From Antrodiella citrinella (taxonomy: Eukaryota; Basidiomycota; Agaricomycetes; Polyporales; Steccherinaceae): a stretch of 64,000 nt of DNA. Each line of letters starts with the position of its first letter. Position 1 is the first letter of the stretch. The DNA is taken from the NCBI GenBank assembly GCA_004802725.1, contig SGPM01000006.1, positions 186,001 to 250,000 of the forward strand. The letters run 5' to 3'. The position numbers and the translations under genes are program-made. The notes under the pieces are model-generated. The model saw only the letters and a program-made list of their open reading frames with translations, was not told the origin of the DNA and made no database searches. Below are positions 12,157 through 23,941 of the stretch, piece after piece.

Positions 12157-14479
12157 TTAATCCACCCACTCCCAATACTTTGGGTTCTCAACGTTCCACT
12201 CCTCGTGCGATAGCTGCTTCGCCTCTTTCACCCGCTTCCCGTCCACGTATTTCTTGATCTCAGGCCGGATTTGTGGGACATACGTTTCGCCCAGTCGATG
12301 AGTCGCTTCTAAACGCGTCTTGACCGAACGGTGAATCTTAAGTCCTTCGCGCATTTCGTGTCGGGGGATCTTCCGGCCTCTGCCTCTGTTCCATCTGTGA
12401 ATAAAACAACGTGTATTAGTTGAGGAATACTAGCATTTGTAAGTCACGGAGACTCACTCCCACGTATAACTGTTCCCATCTTCCGCCTTCTGCAAAATCG
12501 CCTTCGCCTTCTTGATCCTCTGCGGCACCCACTCCAGCAAATGCCAGCTCGCACGTGCCTGCAACTGATCATACAACGGGCTGATCGCATCTTCCAACTC
12601 CTCGCAGATCTCGGAGTCCTCGTCCTGCTCTTGTAACCTGTCCGGGTAGTCCAAATCGATGAACGGGAGCGCCCCTGGTGCGACGCGTTTCTTCCAGAAG
12701 AACGACTTGATGAATAGGCAGCTGTATGTGACGTACTGCCAGACATGCTGCATCAACCTGAAGGTGAGGCTCTGACCGGAGTGCTGCATCCGCCCGCTGA
12801 AGGGTGGGACATGAAGTATGACACGGGGAGGTAGGTCCCCGAGAACAGGGATGCCGTCTTGCATCGTTACCCGAAGCCCGGCTTGCTGCAGTTGTGCGGC
12901 GTCGAAGAGAATACCGGTATCGCATTTGAAGCATTCGCGAATCATCCAGCGTAAAGGGATACGTGCGAGACTGTAGCGTGTGCCATTTGGAACAGATCCT
13001 CCGCCGACATCTGAACCATGTATCAGCAAGGAGTGTCGAACATCGTCTTCAATCTACTCACCAGTGTGAACACCAGCAAACCAGACTTCTTTCACGTCCG
13101 GCTTGAAGTTTGGATTCCTAGAGTTGATGAGGTCCTCGTACGCTTTACTGAGCGAAGTATGATGCTCAGGTCTCTTCCGCTTAAACAGCTGGTTGTGTAA
13201 TTTGTGTACGCTCTGCGGATCCGGGGCAATACAATATTGAGGTAGGAACTTGACGCGACGTTCATCGAGTGCCAAGGCATGTCTTAGATGACGAACACCT
13301 GTATTCTCGTGGACGAAGGGAAGGTAATGAGGGATGATACCCACGGAAGCCACGGTATCCCTGTGCAGAAGTTATCAGTAGGATGTCATGAGGACGGAGA
13401 CGTGACGACAAAACGCACCAAATTCCAAGGAACTCGACTTGTACACTACGACTGAAGGTCTTCTTGAACATGTGGCTTAATTTGAGACCTTCCTCGTCTT
13501 CTCGAGCGTACATCTCGAACGCGAACGGCAGTTGCTGATGATTGCAAACAGGTAATAGCCCAACCTGTTAGGCATACCAGGGTGTCAGTATGTATCACAA
13601 GATGACCTTGCATTAGATATTGACCTTCTGCAACATTCCAGCGAGGGCACGAGCGGTGTAAGCACCACGGGAGAACCCAAATATACAAATCTTGTCACCA
13701 TGAGTATCTGCAAGTGCCAAAGTCGAATAAGCAAGATCATAGCGTCCAGAAGCACTTACAATTCTGCATGAGGAATGCATAGCCATCTACGACGCGAAGA
13801 TAAGCTTTTCTTTTAGGATGTATGGACCGATGTGGAGGGAATTACCTTTCACATGACTGGGTAGACTCCAAGCCAGCATTTGATCGAGGGTCAATGACAA
13901 TGCGTAGGTGACGGGAAGATTGAATACGGGGTCTGTGTAGGTGCCAATCCCAGCCTTTCACCTATTTGAGTCACCATTTCTTGACAATCGGTACTCAAGA
14001 CAAGTACCTGATAGTAAACGAGTTGTTGTGAATTGTTATCCTTCTTCATCATGGCAAGCATCTGTACGACGTTGGAGTTCTGTGGAAGCAGATAGTCAGG
14101 ACGAGTGAGCGTGATGAAAAGGAAGCTGACTCGAAAGTACATCGCCGTCAAATTGGTCGCCTGTGCCATCAAAGCAAAGGACGAGTGTTCGTCGACGACG
14201 ACTCTGAGTGTTGGAAGAGCTATTGGCAGAGATCCATATGCGTTTCTCCTCTCCCCATGGTTCGTCTAGAGAGGGTTCAGTATCAACGACGGTATGCTGT
14301 GAATTGCGAGAGACGGTGGATTCGCGAGATGAGGTCAAGCGAGACAAGATGGGGATGCGAAGGTCTTGGAGGCTGTACGAGTTCGGTTCATCGAAGTAGG
14401 GATTGGGTGAAGGTTGGAAGCTCGTTGTGAATGCGGAAGGGCTCTCTACGAACGGAATTTTGGGCGTATCGTCGGCCAT
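12157..14479 (-). CDS. DUF2235 alpha/beta-hydrolase (Tle1-like lipase fold)
   Basis: Nine exons on the minus strand: 14141-14479, 14008-14079, 13846-13954, 13760-13786 (27 nt), 13625-13707, 13419-13564, 13062-13360, 12458-13010 and 12157-12394, giving 621 residues. Seen: LVLCFDGTGDQFDGD, which opens the domain; YQAGIGTYTDP; the nucleophile motif IFGFSRGAYTAR (G-x-S-x-G); the acidic block IWDTVAS; and the histidine block FAGVHTDVGGGS. These are the hallmarks of DUF2235, the fold shared with bacterial type VI phospholipase effectors of the Tle1 group. A disordered head of about 100 residues precedes the domain. No signal peptide or membrane span is obvious. A lipid or ester hydrolase acting in the cytosol is the likely role; the substrate cannot be read from the sequence. 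Confidence 0.9.
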
Positions 14480-14954
14480 GGGGACAAAAGTGAGCGGTGG
14501 ACATTGTGCGAGAGGAAAATTGGGATATATATACGTTTTGTCGGAGAGATAGATGGTGTGCGCCAGAAGTCAAAACAGGGACATGAGCTAGCCTAGTCTC
14601 TGCTTCCATTCCTTCCCTTGCATGTCCGGATCCGCTGTCAAGTCAGGCTTTGTCATACTGACGATCTACGTGGTCGTCGTCGAGTACGAAAGACATTCGA
14701 GAGGCCAACGTACGGATGCCAATGTCGAAACAGCTCTGTAAGAAATGCTTGTCGCAACTTTGGAATAACGGTTCGAGTTTGGGAACGTTGGCACTTCAAC
14801 GGACTCCGGCGCGATCGGCGGCATTTGCCTTCCAGATCTCAGATCTTGATCACAAGAACCCGTTCAACTCAAAATTCAAGTTCTTCATACCTTCCCTGTA
14901 CCGCATTCTGAGTCTGCTCTACACTCTTCATCTTGATTCGCATCTATCATAGTC
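14480..14954. other. Divergent intergenic region
   Basis: Upstream of the DUF2235 gene (minus) and RRP1 (plus). A TATATATA-like run near 14525-14535 (gggatatatatacg) lies about 50 bases upstream of the DUF2235 start and could be its TATA element. No other feature was seen. Confidence 0.4.
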
Positions 14955-16158
14955 ATGTCGGACGAAAGGACCTTGCCCTTTGGCAAGCACCTTGCTTCAT
15001 CAGGTGCGTTCTTTCCCTCTTTACGCATCCAACCTGCAATTCACTGAAATGCAGCAAGACAAGAAAACCCGCGACAAAGCTATCAAGGGCGTAGCCACTT
15101 TCCTGTCTGAAAACACGGAGCCCATATCAAAACCGGAGATGGCCAAACTCTTCAAGGGCATCTTCTACTGTAGGTTTCTTCCCTAGAGCCTTCATGTACA
15201 CAGTATTCAGATGTCCTTCCGTTCCAGGTTTCTGGATGTCGGACAAACCACTAGTCCAACAAGCTCTTGCGAGCGACATGGCCGAAATTGTGCTGAATTT
15301 CCCGACCGCCCAGGGATCGTTAGACTTCCTGAGAGGGTTCTGGGAAGCCCTCGTACGGGAATGGAGTGGCATTGATAGATTACGGTACGTCCCAACCGTA
15401 CTCACATAACTTGATACATCTTTGACTGATATCCACCGCACAGAATTGACAAATACTACCTTCTCATTCGACGTTTCGTCAATGCGTCGTTCAAATTCTT
15501 GGCGCGGAATGAATGGGACGAGACCCTAGTCACCGAGTACAACTCCATCCTCACATCGCCGGGCGGTCCCCTCTGGTATATTTTTCTCAGCGTCGCATGA
15601 TGCTAGCAGACCGTTAACTCACAGTTTTCATGCATCAGTTCCCATGATATACGGCTCCCAAGCAGCTTGACGTATCACCTTGCGGACATCTACGTCGAGG
15701 AACTGAACAAAGCCTCGACCGACCCTTTCCCTCTTCCAACACCCCTCGTCACCCTCGTCAATCCCTACCTCGACGTCGCAGCACATACACCCGCAAAATT
15801 GACGTATCAGCGTATACAGTCCGCCCTCATTGATCCTTTGCTCGACGCCCTTTCCGTTGCCGCACCACCACAAGACGAGGACGACGAAGAAAACGAGGGT
15901 CCGGCGCGGAAACGACAGAAAACGAACGCTGGGACGTACGATGTTTTGTTGTCGAATGCGTGTGCTGTCAATCCGCGAAAAGAGGATGCGCTGTCTCGGA
16001 GGGAACTCAAAAAGCTGCTATTGCAGCGGATATTCGCCATTGCGAGTGACGAGAAGACGAGAGACGCGAGCCGGAGGAAGATGTACGCTATATGGAAGAG
16101 TAATGCGGATGATGAGGATGATGAGACACCTCCGAATGCGACCTCAGTGTTTTCATAG
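14955..16158 (+). CDS. RRP1: Ribosomal RNA processing protein 1 (Nop52/RRP1 family)
   Basis: Nucleolar protein needed for 27S pre-rRNA processing to 25S rRNA (known for yeast Rrp1 and human NNP-1). Five exons: 14955-15003, 15059-15169, 15228-15384, 15444-15575 and 15639-16158, giving 322 residues. Seen: GKHLASSDKKTRDKAIKGVATFLS at the N-terminus (the family's first HEAT-like helices), KLFKGIFYCFWMSDKP, the block RIDKYYLLIRRFVNASF, and GLTYHLADIYVEEL-like sequence. The tail is acidic then basic (QDEDDEENEGPARKRQK). The acceptor before exon 2 is the AAG at 15056-15058, not the nearer CAG, because only that keeps the family frame. Identification is firm. Confidence 0.92.
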
Positions 16159-16406
16159 TCTTTTTGTATTGTTAGTGGTAGATGCTCCAATATTTTTGCT
16201 CTCAACTTTAACTGAAATTTTTGATTGCTTGAAAATGTTTGAACGATTGCAATAGAGTGAAATATGATACTGAATGATCCTGAATGAACTAGTACAGTTA
16301 TGCTCTTTCTCTTCTTCCCCCGCCTCATCTCTATCTGTAATATCATCCGACCCCGAGTCGGCTGAGTGATTATAGTGGATATGCGACCAGACAGACTCTT
16401 GACTGC

Positions 16407-16730
16407 TCATGCAGCAAGTGTCTTGCCGTGCGCGCGATGGTACCGGGCAGCACCAAGATGCCCTTTTGGGATAGCACTCTTCAATGGTGTGCTGGTCATA
16501 CTAGATTTCGAAACTCAAGTCAGGATCGTGCGGAGTTGAGATGCAGCGGTATGAAGCACGTACCTTGGTCGCATCTGAGCCCATTGGTAAGCAATGATCG
16601 CGATGAATGAACTCTCGAGAGTGGTCCAGACAACGATGGACTAGAGAAAGATGAAGCATGAGTATATGCGTCATGGAAGAAGATTTGAACAGGTGCGTAC
16701 TGGAATACGAGCGCGAATGAGGGAAAGCAT
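16407..16730 (-). CDS. Small single-span membrane protein, 66 residues, unrecognised
   Basis: I do not recognise it. Three exons on the minus strand, 16701-16730, 16564-16640 and 16407-16500, join into 66 codons plus stop with canonical GTACGC/GTACGT donors and TAG acceptors. The product starts MLSLIRARIP, then has one hydrophobic helix (IVVWTTLESSFIAIIAYQWA) and a basic C-terminal tail with GHLGAARYHRAHGK. Size, charge and a single span near the N-terminus fit a mitochondrial inner-membrane accessory subunit, but that is inference. It is too short in any single frame to stand out as an ORF. A chance splice product is the alternative. Confidence 0.45.
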
Positions 16731-17425
16731 TCTGATTTATCGGGTGAAGTTTGGGGTTACGAAGTATGTAAGATCCCAAAAGTCGAGGATGAGGACGTTA
16801 AAGCTCTTTAAGAAGCTCAGAGTAGTTGGGGTGGTTGGTTGATTGGCTTGTCAGTAGACTGATGAGTCCCTACCACTGCCCTCCCCTCTCACATATATAC
16901 CTCCCAGACACACCCATGTCACCCGGAAAGAGTCGTACCACGAACTGGAAGAGAGACGCATCTAGGAGCAGAAGGCCACACCTGTGCGGTAGGCGAGACC
17001 TTCTAGAGGCGTGCTCGACGGGGCGGAGGTGTCGCGACGCGACGCGATCCGCCCCGGTCTGGGCGGGACGGGGATTGAGTAAGCGCCCTGGTCTGGAATA
17101 CCCGTGGCCTCGGAACGGATGCCACAACGGCTATCGATCATGAACTGGCAAGTAAAATGGGCCTTTGTTTTATGACTCGGTCGAGGTGATGGTGATGTTG
17201 GCGACATACGTTGGTGCGCCTGGGGCGAAGACAATATCTGAAGTGACTTTCTTGACTGCCAGAAGATTAGTCGCAAACAGCAGATGTTGGAAATATATGA
17301 CATATGCAATAGAGAGTGTGGTGTGCGACAGAAGGGTAGAAAATGCAACGAGAGACTTCATCTGAATAACAATAAAGGCGAAAACAAACGAAATGGAGAA
17401 ACTCAACGTGACAACCCATCAAACA
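16731..17425. other. Intergenic region with GC-rich core
   Basis: Upstream of the 66-residue gene and downstream of the TBC gene, both on the minus strand. A strongly GC-rich block with repeated GACGCG and GGCGG-type words sits at about 17015-17085. On the minus strand, an ATG at about 17360 opens a short frame with a hydrophobic N-terminus (MKSLVAFSTLLSH), but I could not build a convincing spliced gene from it. Confidence 0.4.
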
Positions 17426-19695
17426 CTACAAGTCCGGCAACTCTCGCTGAATGAGCCTAGTCCATGTACTTTCTTTCCACCACTCTTCCATGTCATCGAT
17501 GCGCTCCCACAACGTCTCTTCGTCGACGTTGTAGATCTCGTACTTCGCTGCGCCCTCCAGTACTCGACCGTCGCGCTTCGCCACCTCGATTGCCGCTTTG
17601 TTCTCTCCCCTATTAGACGTGAGCTTAAGTACGGAAGATGTGTAGCGGAGAACGTACTTGAGCAGATCCAGCAGCTCTTTACGGTCTGGAAAGAACAGCC
17701 GAGGTTCTAGGACCGCTAGCATACCCAGCGATGCTCTGTACAAGAACGAGTCTCCCTCAAGGAGAAGAATATCCCACAGGCGAGCGCAGGCTTCAAAGGG
17801 TAGATGATCGAGAAAGAGGGATGTCAGCCAGTCTGGCAGGTACGCTGAAGGGGATATTTGGTGTTGCTTGAAGTTGAAGTAAACTGATGAAGAGTCAGGT
17901 CGACGCCTCGATATGGGGTGAGGGGCACGTACTCTTGGGCATGCCGTCTGCTAGCAGGGTATCAAATATTCTGGGTGGCGGCTAGGTCACACAGCATCCT
18001 GGAGAGACTCAGTCATTGAGACGCACCGATAGTAAGCTTCTACCTGCGTACACAGTCAGTGTCTATATGGCACAAATAAATCAGCATGCACTCACATCAT
18101 CCTTCGACGTCATTCCTCCGTAGAACGACCGCATACAATGTCTCTCCAGAAGATTTCTTAGAACAAGAAACGCCGGAGAAGGTGCCATGTTTAACAACAA
18201 CATCGCACCGATCTTCGCAATACCGGGGACGTAGCCCAAGCCTTCGTCTGAGCGCGCCACGACCCAGGCGCACAACATATCTTTCAGGTCTTGATACAAT
18301 GGACCTCGACCTGGGGCGAATAGATGTAGAGTGGGTAGTGAAGTGGTTATGTCGGCTTCTATGTACTCGAGAACAGCTGCGGGGAAAGTCCCAGCCGTTA
18401 GTGCACGGGTCGCGCGTGCCATGTATCCTTTGAATGCATCTGAATAGAGCGACATTTGAGTTCTAGCAGTTTGACGTGAACACCGGCAACTGACCTTTGC
18501 TCAATGCGAGAGCATTCCCTACAGCATGCTGCCACAACGTTGCACGAAGCTTAGTGGGAATACCCTGCCACCAAAGCTTCCGTAGACGTGTATCCCTCAT
18601 GACAATAGTCCAATCCGGAAGGATTTCTTTCTCCCAGATCGCAACGGTCTCTTCAATGCGCTTCTCTCGAAGGACCCTCCGTTCTTGCAAGGCTTTCCGT
18701 CTCTTGTCCTCTACATTCCACGACAAAATAGAGATATATGGCCCTTGAATACAAGAATTTGGGTACAATAGGCAGAACATACCAGCTGCACGACTCCGTT
18801 TCATCATGACCTCCCAATCCGCCATATGCTTCCTGTCCTCTTTCCGGTCTTTCGGGGGCAAGTACTTTGGTCTCGTCTTACTGATGACTTTGTCCAGTGC
18901 GCTTGGACCCATGGATTTTGTTATGCGATGTCGGGTGTCCACGGAAGTTGTGGAGATATTGGATTGTGCGGTTGTCGGTGTCGTCGGAGTGGGTGAAGTG
19001 GATAGGTATGATGAGGGCGTCGATATACTATTTCGCCGTGAATGGTCCATACTCGATGAAGGGGTATTCGAGGAGGGTTCATGTGAGGAGTGTGAGGAGT
19101 GTGTTGACTCTGTAGGTGGTGGCGCCTCTACCGAGGGACGTTCCATAATGACGACCTGCGGCTCTGGGTGATCCTGGGATACGTCTATCTGAACTGTCGA
19201 GTACGGGGACAGATGTTCCTTGGGCTCAGCTTCTTCTGGGTCCGGAGAAGCATGCACGGATTCCGGCGGCGTGGGCAGGTCGGAGAGGTTCACGGACGAG
19301 AACTCACTTGACAGCTGTATATCATTGAATTCATTGTTTGAATCCGACCGTGACTGCGGAAGCGTTTGGTTTGCACGTTGCGGGGATTGCAACGAGGAGA
19401 GAGAGACTGGTCCCTGGTCCGGAGAGTCATTGATATCGAAGGTAGACACGGATGCATCCTGTTCTACAGCATATCCAATCTTCACCGAAAGATCATCAAT
19501 ATCCTGTTCGACCTTCCACTCGTGCTTCATGCTCCTCGCCATTTCCTCGCGGACGGCTGCAGGGGAGAAGTCGAATGAAACATCGTTGTCGTCCGCGTCT
19601 TCAAAGGCATCGTCCAAGTCGAAATGGTTTGGCTGCGCCTTGCTTGCACCGTTATGAAGGACGACGTTCCGCTCGTCGTCAGAAAGCTCCTCCAT
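17426..19695 (-). CDS. TBC-domain protein without canonical catalytic fingers
   Basis: Member of the Rab GTPase-activating (TBC) family. Minus strand, start at 19695 (MEELSDDERNVV), stop at 17426-17428. Confirmed joins include introns 18711-18782 and 18440-18494; four further short introns lie between 18083 and 17610. The first about 300 residues are Ser/Pro/Thr-rich and disordered. Then come a basic helix (EDKRRKALQERRVLREKR) and the TBC domain, opening with LRKLWWQGIPTKLRATLWQ and continuing through LCAWVVARSDEGLGYVPG, NLLERHCMRSFYGG and YFNFKQHQISPSAYLPDW. In active GAPs the domain carries IxxDxxR and YxQ. Here the corresponding places read IEADITT and YVP, so both the Arg and Gln fingers are replaced. 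It may bind a Rab or act as a scaffold rather than a GAP. Confidence 0.87.
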
Positions 19696-20031
19696 GAGAG
19701 ACCGCCGGGGTAGTTAAGAAGATAGATAAGGTATATAGTTTGAGTCAGGAAGAGGTCACGGACATGGTTGGCGGGATATTCAAGGTGGGCGTCGGTTGAT
19801 CGTGTGTTGTGCCGAGGTGGCCGTGCATGATCTTCAGACGATCGCGCAGTCTCCGACGCGTCGCGCTACAAACGCGTCTTGCTCAACGCCAAACACGACG
19901 TCCACCGACGCGAATACAACGTGCTCACTGTCAACATCGAAGCTCACCGAAAAGGCACACTGATTCCGTAAGTGGCTCTTCTCTAATCCAACATCCACGT
20001 TTATCGTGACTATTTATTGACAGCCACATTC
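19696..20031 (+). other. 5' leader of GCP4 with intron and upstream ORF
   Basis: A likely 5'-UTR intron runs 19968-20023 (GTAAGT...GACAG). An upstream ATG at 19827 opens 47 codons to the donor; after splicing the frame continues CCA CAT TCA TGA and stops at 20033-20035, so its TGA overlaps the GCP4 start as ATGA. The region is also the divergent promoter for the TBC gene on the other strand. Confidence 0.45.
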
Positions 20032-22398
20032 ATGATTGCAGAGGTCCTCCTGGTTCTCGCGGGCCATTCCTCGTCCCTCTTCCCGACAGACCATAGAGTC
20101 CATCCAGATTTTGTGACCTTGCTCCATCCAGGCGAGCAGCAATGTCTGGAATCCTTGGGACACATAGCGGTCCGGTATAGGAAAATCAAGAAGTCATGTG
20201 CAACTCTTGCTCGCTCCCAGTCTCGCTACATATCCGCGTTTTGCGCCAGACTCATTGCAATCCTCAAGGACGAATACGAATCCCTCGTCGTCGACACTGA
20301 GGCAAAGATTCTGAAAAGGGACTCTAGTCTCGTCGCGACAGGTTCCTTCGTCCCTCTCTCCTCGATTCGTGCCATCTTTGCCGAATGGGACGCGCCGCTC
20401 GCCGCGTTGGAAGCCCTAGTCGATGAGCTGGAAGCCGAACAGCAATGGCAACCTGGGCCCCTTATTGACCTTCTTATGGCACGCTCAAATACTGGCGTAC
20501 ACCGTATCGCTTCCATCCTCGCTCGTCTATGTGAGGCCGTACAACGGGTCTGGATCACACAGCTCCAATCGTACCTGATACATGGTACTCTGGCTAATGT
20601 GGACCCTTTGGCAACAAAGGAATACACTTTGGTCGATGGATCCATGCCCAAATGCGTTTCTGCACAAAGCATGGAGTCTATAGCCTATGTCGGTCGCGCT
20701 ATTGGGACGGTCAGAGCTGCAAAGTGGAAGAAACAGTTCCCAAGAAATATAGCGGTCGAACATACAAAGCTGCTGGATTCCGTACTGCCACAGGACCAAT
20801 ACGAGTTCGACCGCATAGTAGGCGAGATTAGGACGACGGTAAGCGAGTGGTTATGGCTGAACGTTCTGACTCCGCAAGACGTCGAAGAGGCGGTGGACTC
20901 ACTGTAAGTCTTAGCAAGATGAACTCATGAATTGGTACTGATACACCCTAGTGCAAATTACTTCCTCATCCGGAATGGGGAGTTCGCCCTATCCCTCATC
21001 CGTGAGCTTGAACGACTCACAATATCCCGTCTCACTGGCCGCTCGGGTCCAACTACGATGATCCGAGAGCAGGACCTACATCTCGCTCTCCTGCGTTCGT
21101 CCTTAGGTACGACAGCTCAACATGATCCATCTCTCTCTCATCTTCGCTTCCACCTTCCATCGGGACCCCTTCGGCCATTGTTACCTTCCCTTGCTCATGC
21201 AGGAACCAGTAGAGATATATCAACATCTATCTCAGGCGTTCATACTACATCATTCGATGACCTTCTTCTGGGGACACCCCTGGTGCTCAACTACACTGTG
21301 TCCTGGCCGCTTGACCTATTTTTGCACACGTCGGACCTGAACATCTACGCCGCTCTGTTTGCGTATCTATCTGCACTTCGCAAAACGCATACAAGGATAC
21401 ACACATGTTGGTCAGGCCTATCGAATGCCCAGCGTGCTCGTCGCCGATGGACTGGCCTTGGAGAAGGAGGCACGGTGGAAGATCTCGTCGTGCGGCAGGA
21501 GTTGCTCAGATGTGGTTGGGGCGTTGTGAGGGACATGACCTGGTTCCTGGATACATTGCTGGGCTATGTGATGACAGATGTTGTCGACGCCGAATTCAGG
21601 CGTATGAAAGGCGTTCTGCTGGGAAAGACTGCACAACTGGTCAGACAAGTGACCGGGACGCAATCCAACCCTGATATACCGAGTGGAGCACCACTGCCTC
21701 CATCTCATTCGTCGTCGACACTCCCAACCTCACAGAGCGCTGCATCCGCCTTGTCAGGGGCATCAGCGCCCGTACATCTAGACTTTTCCACTTTGCGCGG
21801 TATACACACGAGCTATTTGGAACGACTGTTGACAGGTAGCTTGCTCGCGAACCACACACTCACACCGATCATACGGGCAATCCTAGAGGTGTGTGAGCGG
21901 TTTGCTGCACAAGTAGAACGTTGGGGTGGAGATGTGTTACCTGCGCTGCTCTTCGAGGGCAGTATCGCTGGTGGTGGCGATCGAGTAGGTGAGATGGTAG
22001 CAGAACGTGGAGCAGTTGTTGCGGAGATACATGAGGTACGTCGTGGTGTCCACTGTTCGTTGAACATGATACGATCTGATATATTGATGTTTCAGACTTT
22101 TGATACATTGTTGGAGACGTTCTACGAGCAGCTATCCCAGTCTACGACCCAGCAGCCGTTCTCAGTCACAGACGCGTCCAAGTCGGTGCTATACAACATG
22201 AGCACGGCGAGCGCGACGTCTGGGTTCCATACATTCATTCGGCCGAAACGGAAGCGCCTGGAGGGCGACGAGGAAGTGCGGCGTCACATCGAACGTCTGC
22301 TGCTGCGGTTGGATTTCAACGGAGAGTTTTCGAAACAGAGGATTGGTCGAAAGACCCGGGCAGATGAGGACATCCTCAAGCAAGGCGGGCTCGTGTAG
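20032..22398 (+). CDS. GCP4: Gamma-tubulin complex component 4 (GCP4 / Spc97-Spc98 family)
   Basis: Part of the gamma-tubulin ring complex that nucleates microtubules at spindle pole bodies. Three exons: 20032-20903, 20952-22035 and 22096-22398, giving 752 residues. Start chosen at MIAEVLLVLAGHSSSLF because GCP4 proteins begin with this MIxELLLAL-type helix right at residue 1. Seen: DFVTLLHPGEQQCLESL and YISAFCARLIAIL in the GRIP1 half; ANYFLIRNGEFALSLIREL at the second exon start; and the GRIP2 half with LNYTVSWPLDLFLHTSDL, YAALFAYLSALRKTH and VRDMTWFLDTLLGYVMTD. The C-terminus is Arg/Lys-rich with HIERLLLRLDFNGEFSKQR. Length and layout fit GCP4 better than the larger GCP2/3/5/6. The start overlaps the stop of an upstream ORF. 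Confidence 0.9.
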
Positions 22399-22715
22399 AT
22401 GGATGAGCGTCTAATTGTAGCGCGTATTTTTTTCTTGTATGTAATGTAACACGCTGTTCGACGCGTTGTCATTAGCATTGGCGAACACTGTCTGGTGTAA
22501 AGGTATCGAGAACGCGATGCGTCCGGTGGTTGGGATGTTGAAGACAGTAGGGACGAGGTAATTGCGGTTATTTTTGCTGGAGTGATTGAACGCGATAATC
22601 ATTGGAATCGACGGATGGATTTCTCCACAGCCGATATAAGCTCAACCGTATGCCACACTCGGCCTTGCGCAGACTCTCTCAACACGCAAACATCCTCGCA
22701 GCGTCGTCGTCCACG
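22399..22715. other. Intergenic region
   Basis: 3' flank of GCP4 and promoter of the pyrophosphatase gene. Nothing else was seen. Confidence 0.35.
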
Positions 22716-23941
22716 ATGGCCCGTTCGTACCCTCTTCACTTCTCGTCGTCGTCGTGCTGACCATTGCCCACAGAGCAGTACACGTCCCGCCTCATTGGCG
22801 CTCCTAACACCCTCGGTGAGCTCATTTTGCTCCGTGCTGTAAAAGTTCGTGCAACTCACAGCAACCCTCGACACAGAACACCGCGTTTTCATCGAGCAGA
22901 ATGGCTCTGTCGTATCCCCCTTCCACGACATCCCCCTCTTTGCCAACCAGGACCAGGGTATCCTCAACATGATCGTCGAGGTCCCCCGCTGGACCAACGC
23001 GAAGATGGAGATCTCTACCACAGAGGCTCTCAACCCTATCAAGCAGGATATCAAGAAAGGTCGTCTCCGCTACGTCCGCAACTGCTTCCCCCACCACGGT
23101 TACATCTGGAACTACGGTGCTTTCCCTCAGGTGAGTAGTGGTTGCCGTGCATGTATGTCAGTGCTTAACCCGGAGATCCGTTAGACTTGGGAGGACCCCA
23201 CTCAGGCTCACGCAGAGACCAAGGCTCGCGGTGACAATGATCCCCTCGATATCTGCGAGATCGGTGAACAGGTCGGCTACGTTGGTCAGGTCAAGCAGGT
23301 CAAGGTCCTCGGTATCATGGCTCTGCTCGATGAAGGCGAGACCGATTGGAAAGTCATCGTGGTTGACATCAACGACCCCCTTGCTTCCAAGTTGAACGAT
23401 ATCGAGGATGTTGAGAGGCACTTGCCTGGTTTGATCCGTGCCACCAACGAGTGGTTCAGGTGCGCAGCAACTCTTTTTCAACATTTGTTCCCAAAATTTA
23501 CGAAGTCTTTTCTCTAGGATTTACAAGATCCCCGACGGCAAGCCCGAGAACCAGTTCGCCTTCTCCGGTGAGGCCAAGAACAAGAAGTACGCTACCGAGA
23601 TCATCCACGAGTGTCACGAAGCCTGGCGAAGGCTCGTGTCTGGTGAGACTCCCAACAAGACTCAGTCGTACGACTTGTCCATGTACGCGCTCGCATTGAT
23701 CACTTGTACGCGCTATATTGACTTCTGTCTCGTTCAGCCGCAACGTCACCATCCCCAACACTCCTGGCTACATTAGCCGTTCGGATCCCGCCTACGCGAG
23801 CATCCCAGCTGACTCCAGGAAGCCTCCCCACCCGGTGGACCCTTCCAGTAAGCACTTTTACGGTGTATACATGTCTTTGGTGCTGACGTCACCCTATCTA
23901 CAGTTTCCAAATGGTTCTACATCTCTTCTGCTCAGGTCTAG
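22716..23941 (+). CDS. IPP1: Inorganic pyrophosphatase (family I, soluble)
   Basis: Hydrolyses pyrophosphate to two phosphates in the cytosol. Seven exons: 22716-22722, 22774-22815, 22877-23130, 23185-23459, 23518-23667, 23738-23847 and 23904-23941, giving 291 residues, close to yeast Ipp1. Seen: [58 protein letters not shown], and the family signature [12 protein letters not shown] with its metal-binding Asp residues. The first coding exon is only 7 nt (ATGGCCC), joined through a GTTCGT donor to give MAQQYTSR. The acceptor of exon 3 was placed at 22876 rather than 22860 because only that yields NTLEHRVF, the family spacing. Identification is firm; the two N-terminal joins are my best reading. 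Confidence 0.94.

Noticed and set aside
17170..17406. Possible small secreted protein on the minus strand
   Set aside because: The hydrophobic start is suggestive, but no downstream exon gave a convincing protein or a good donor.
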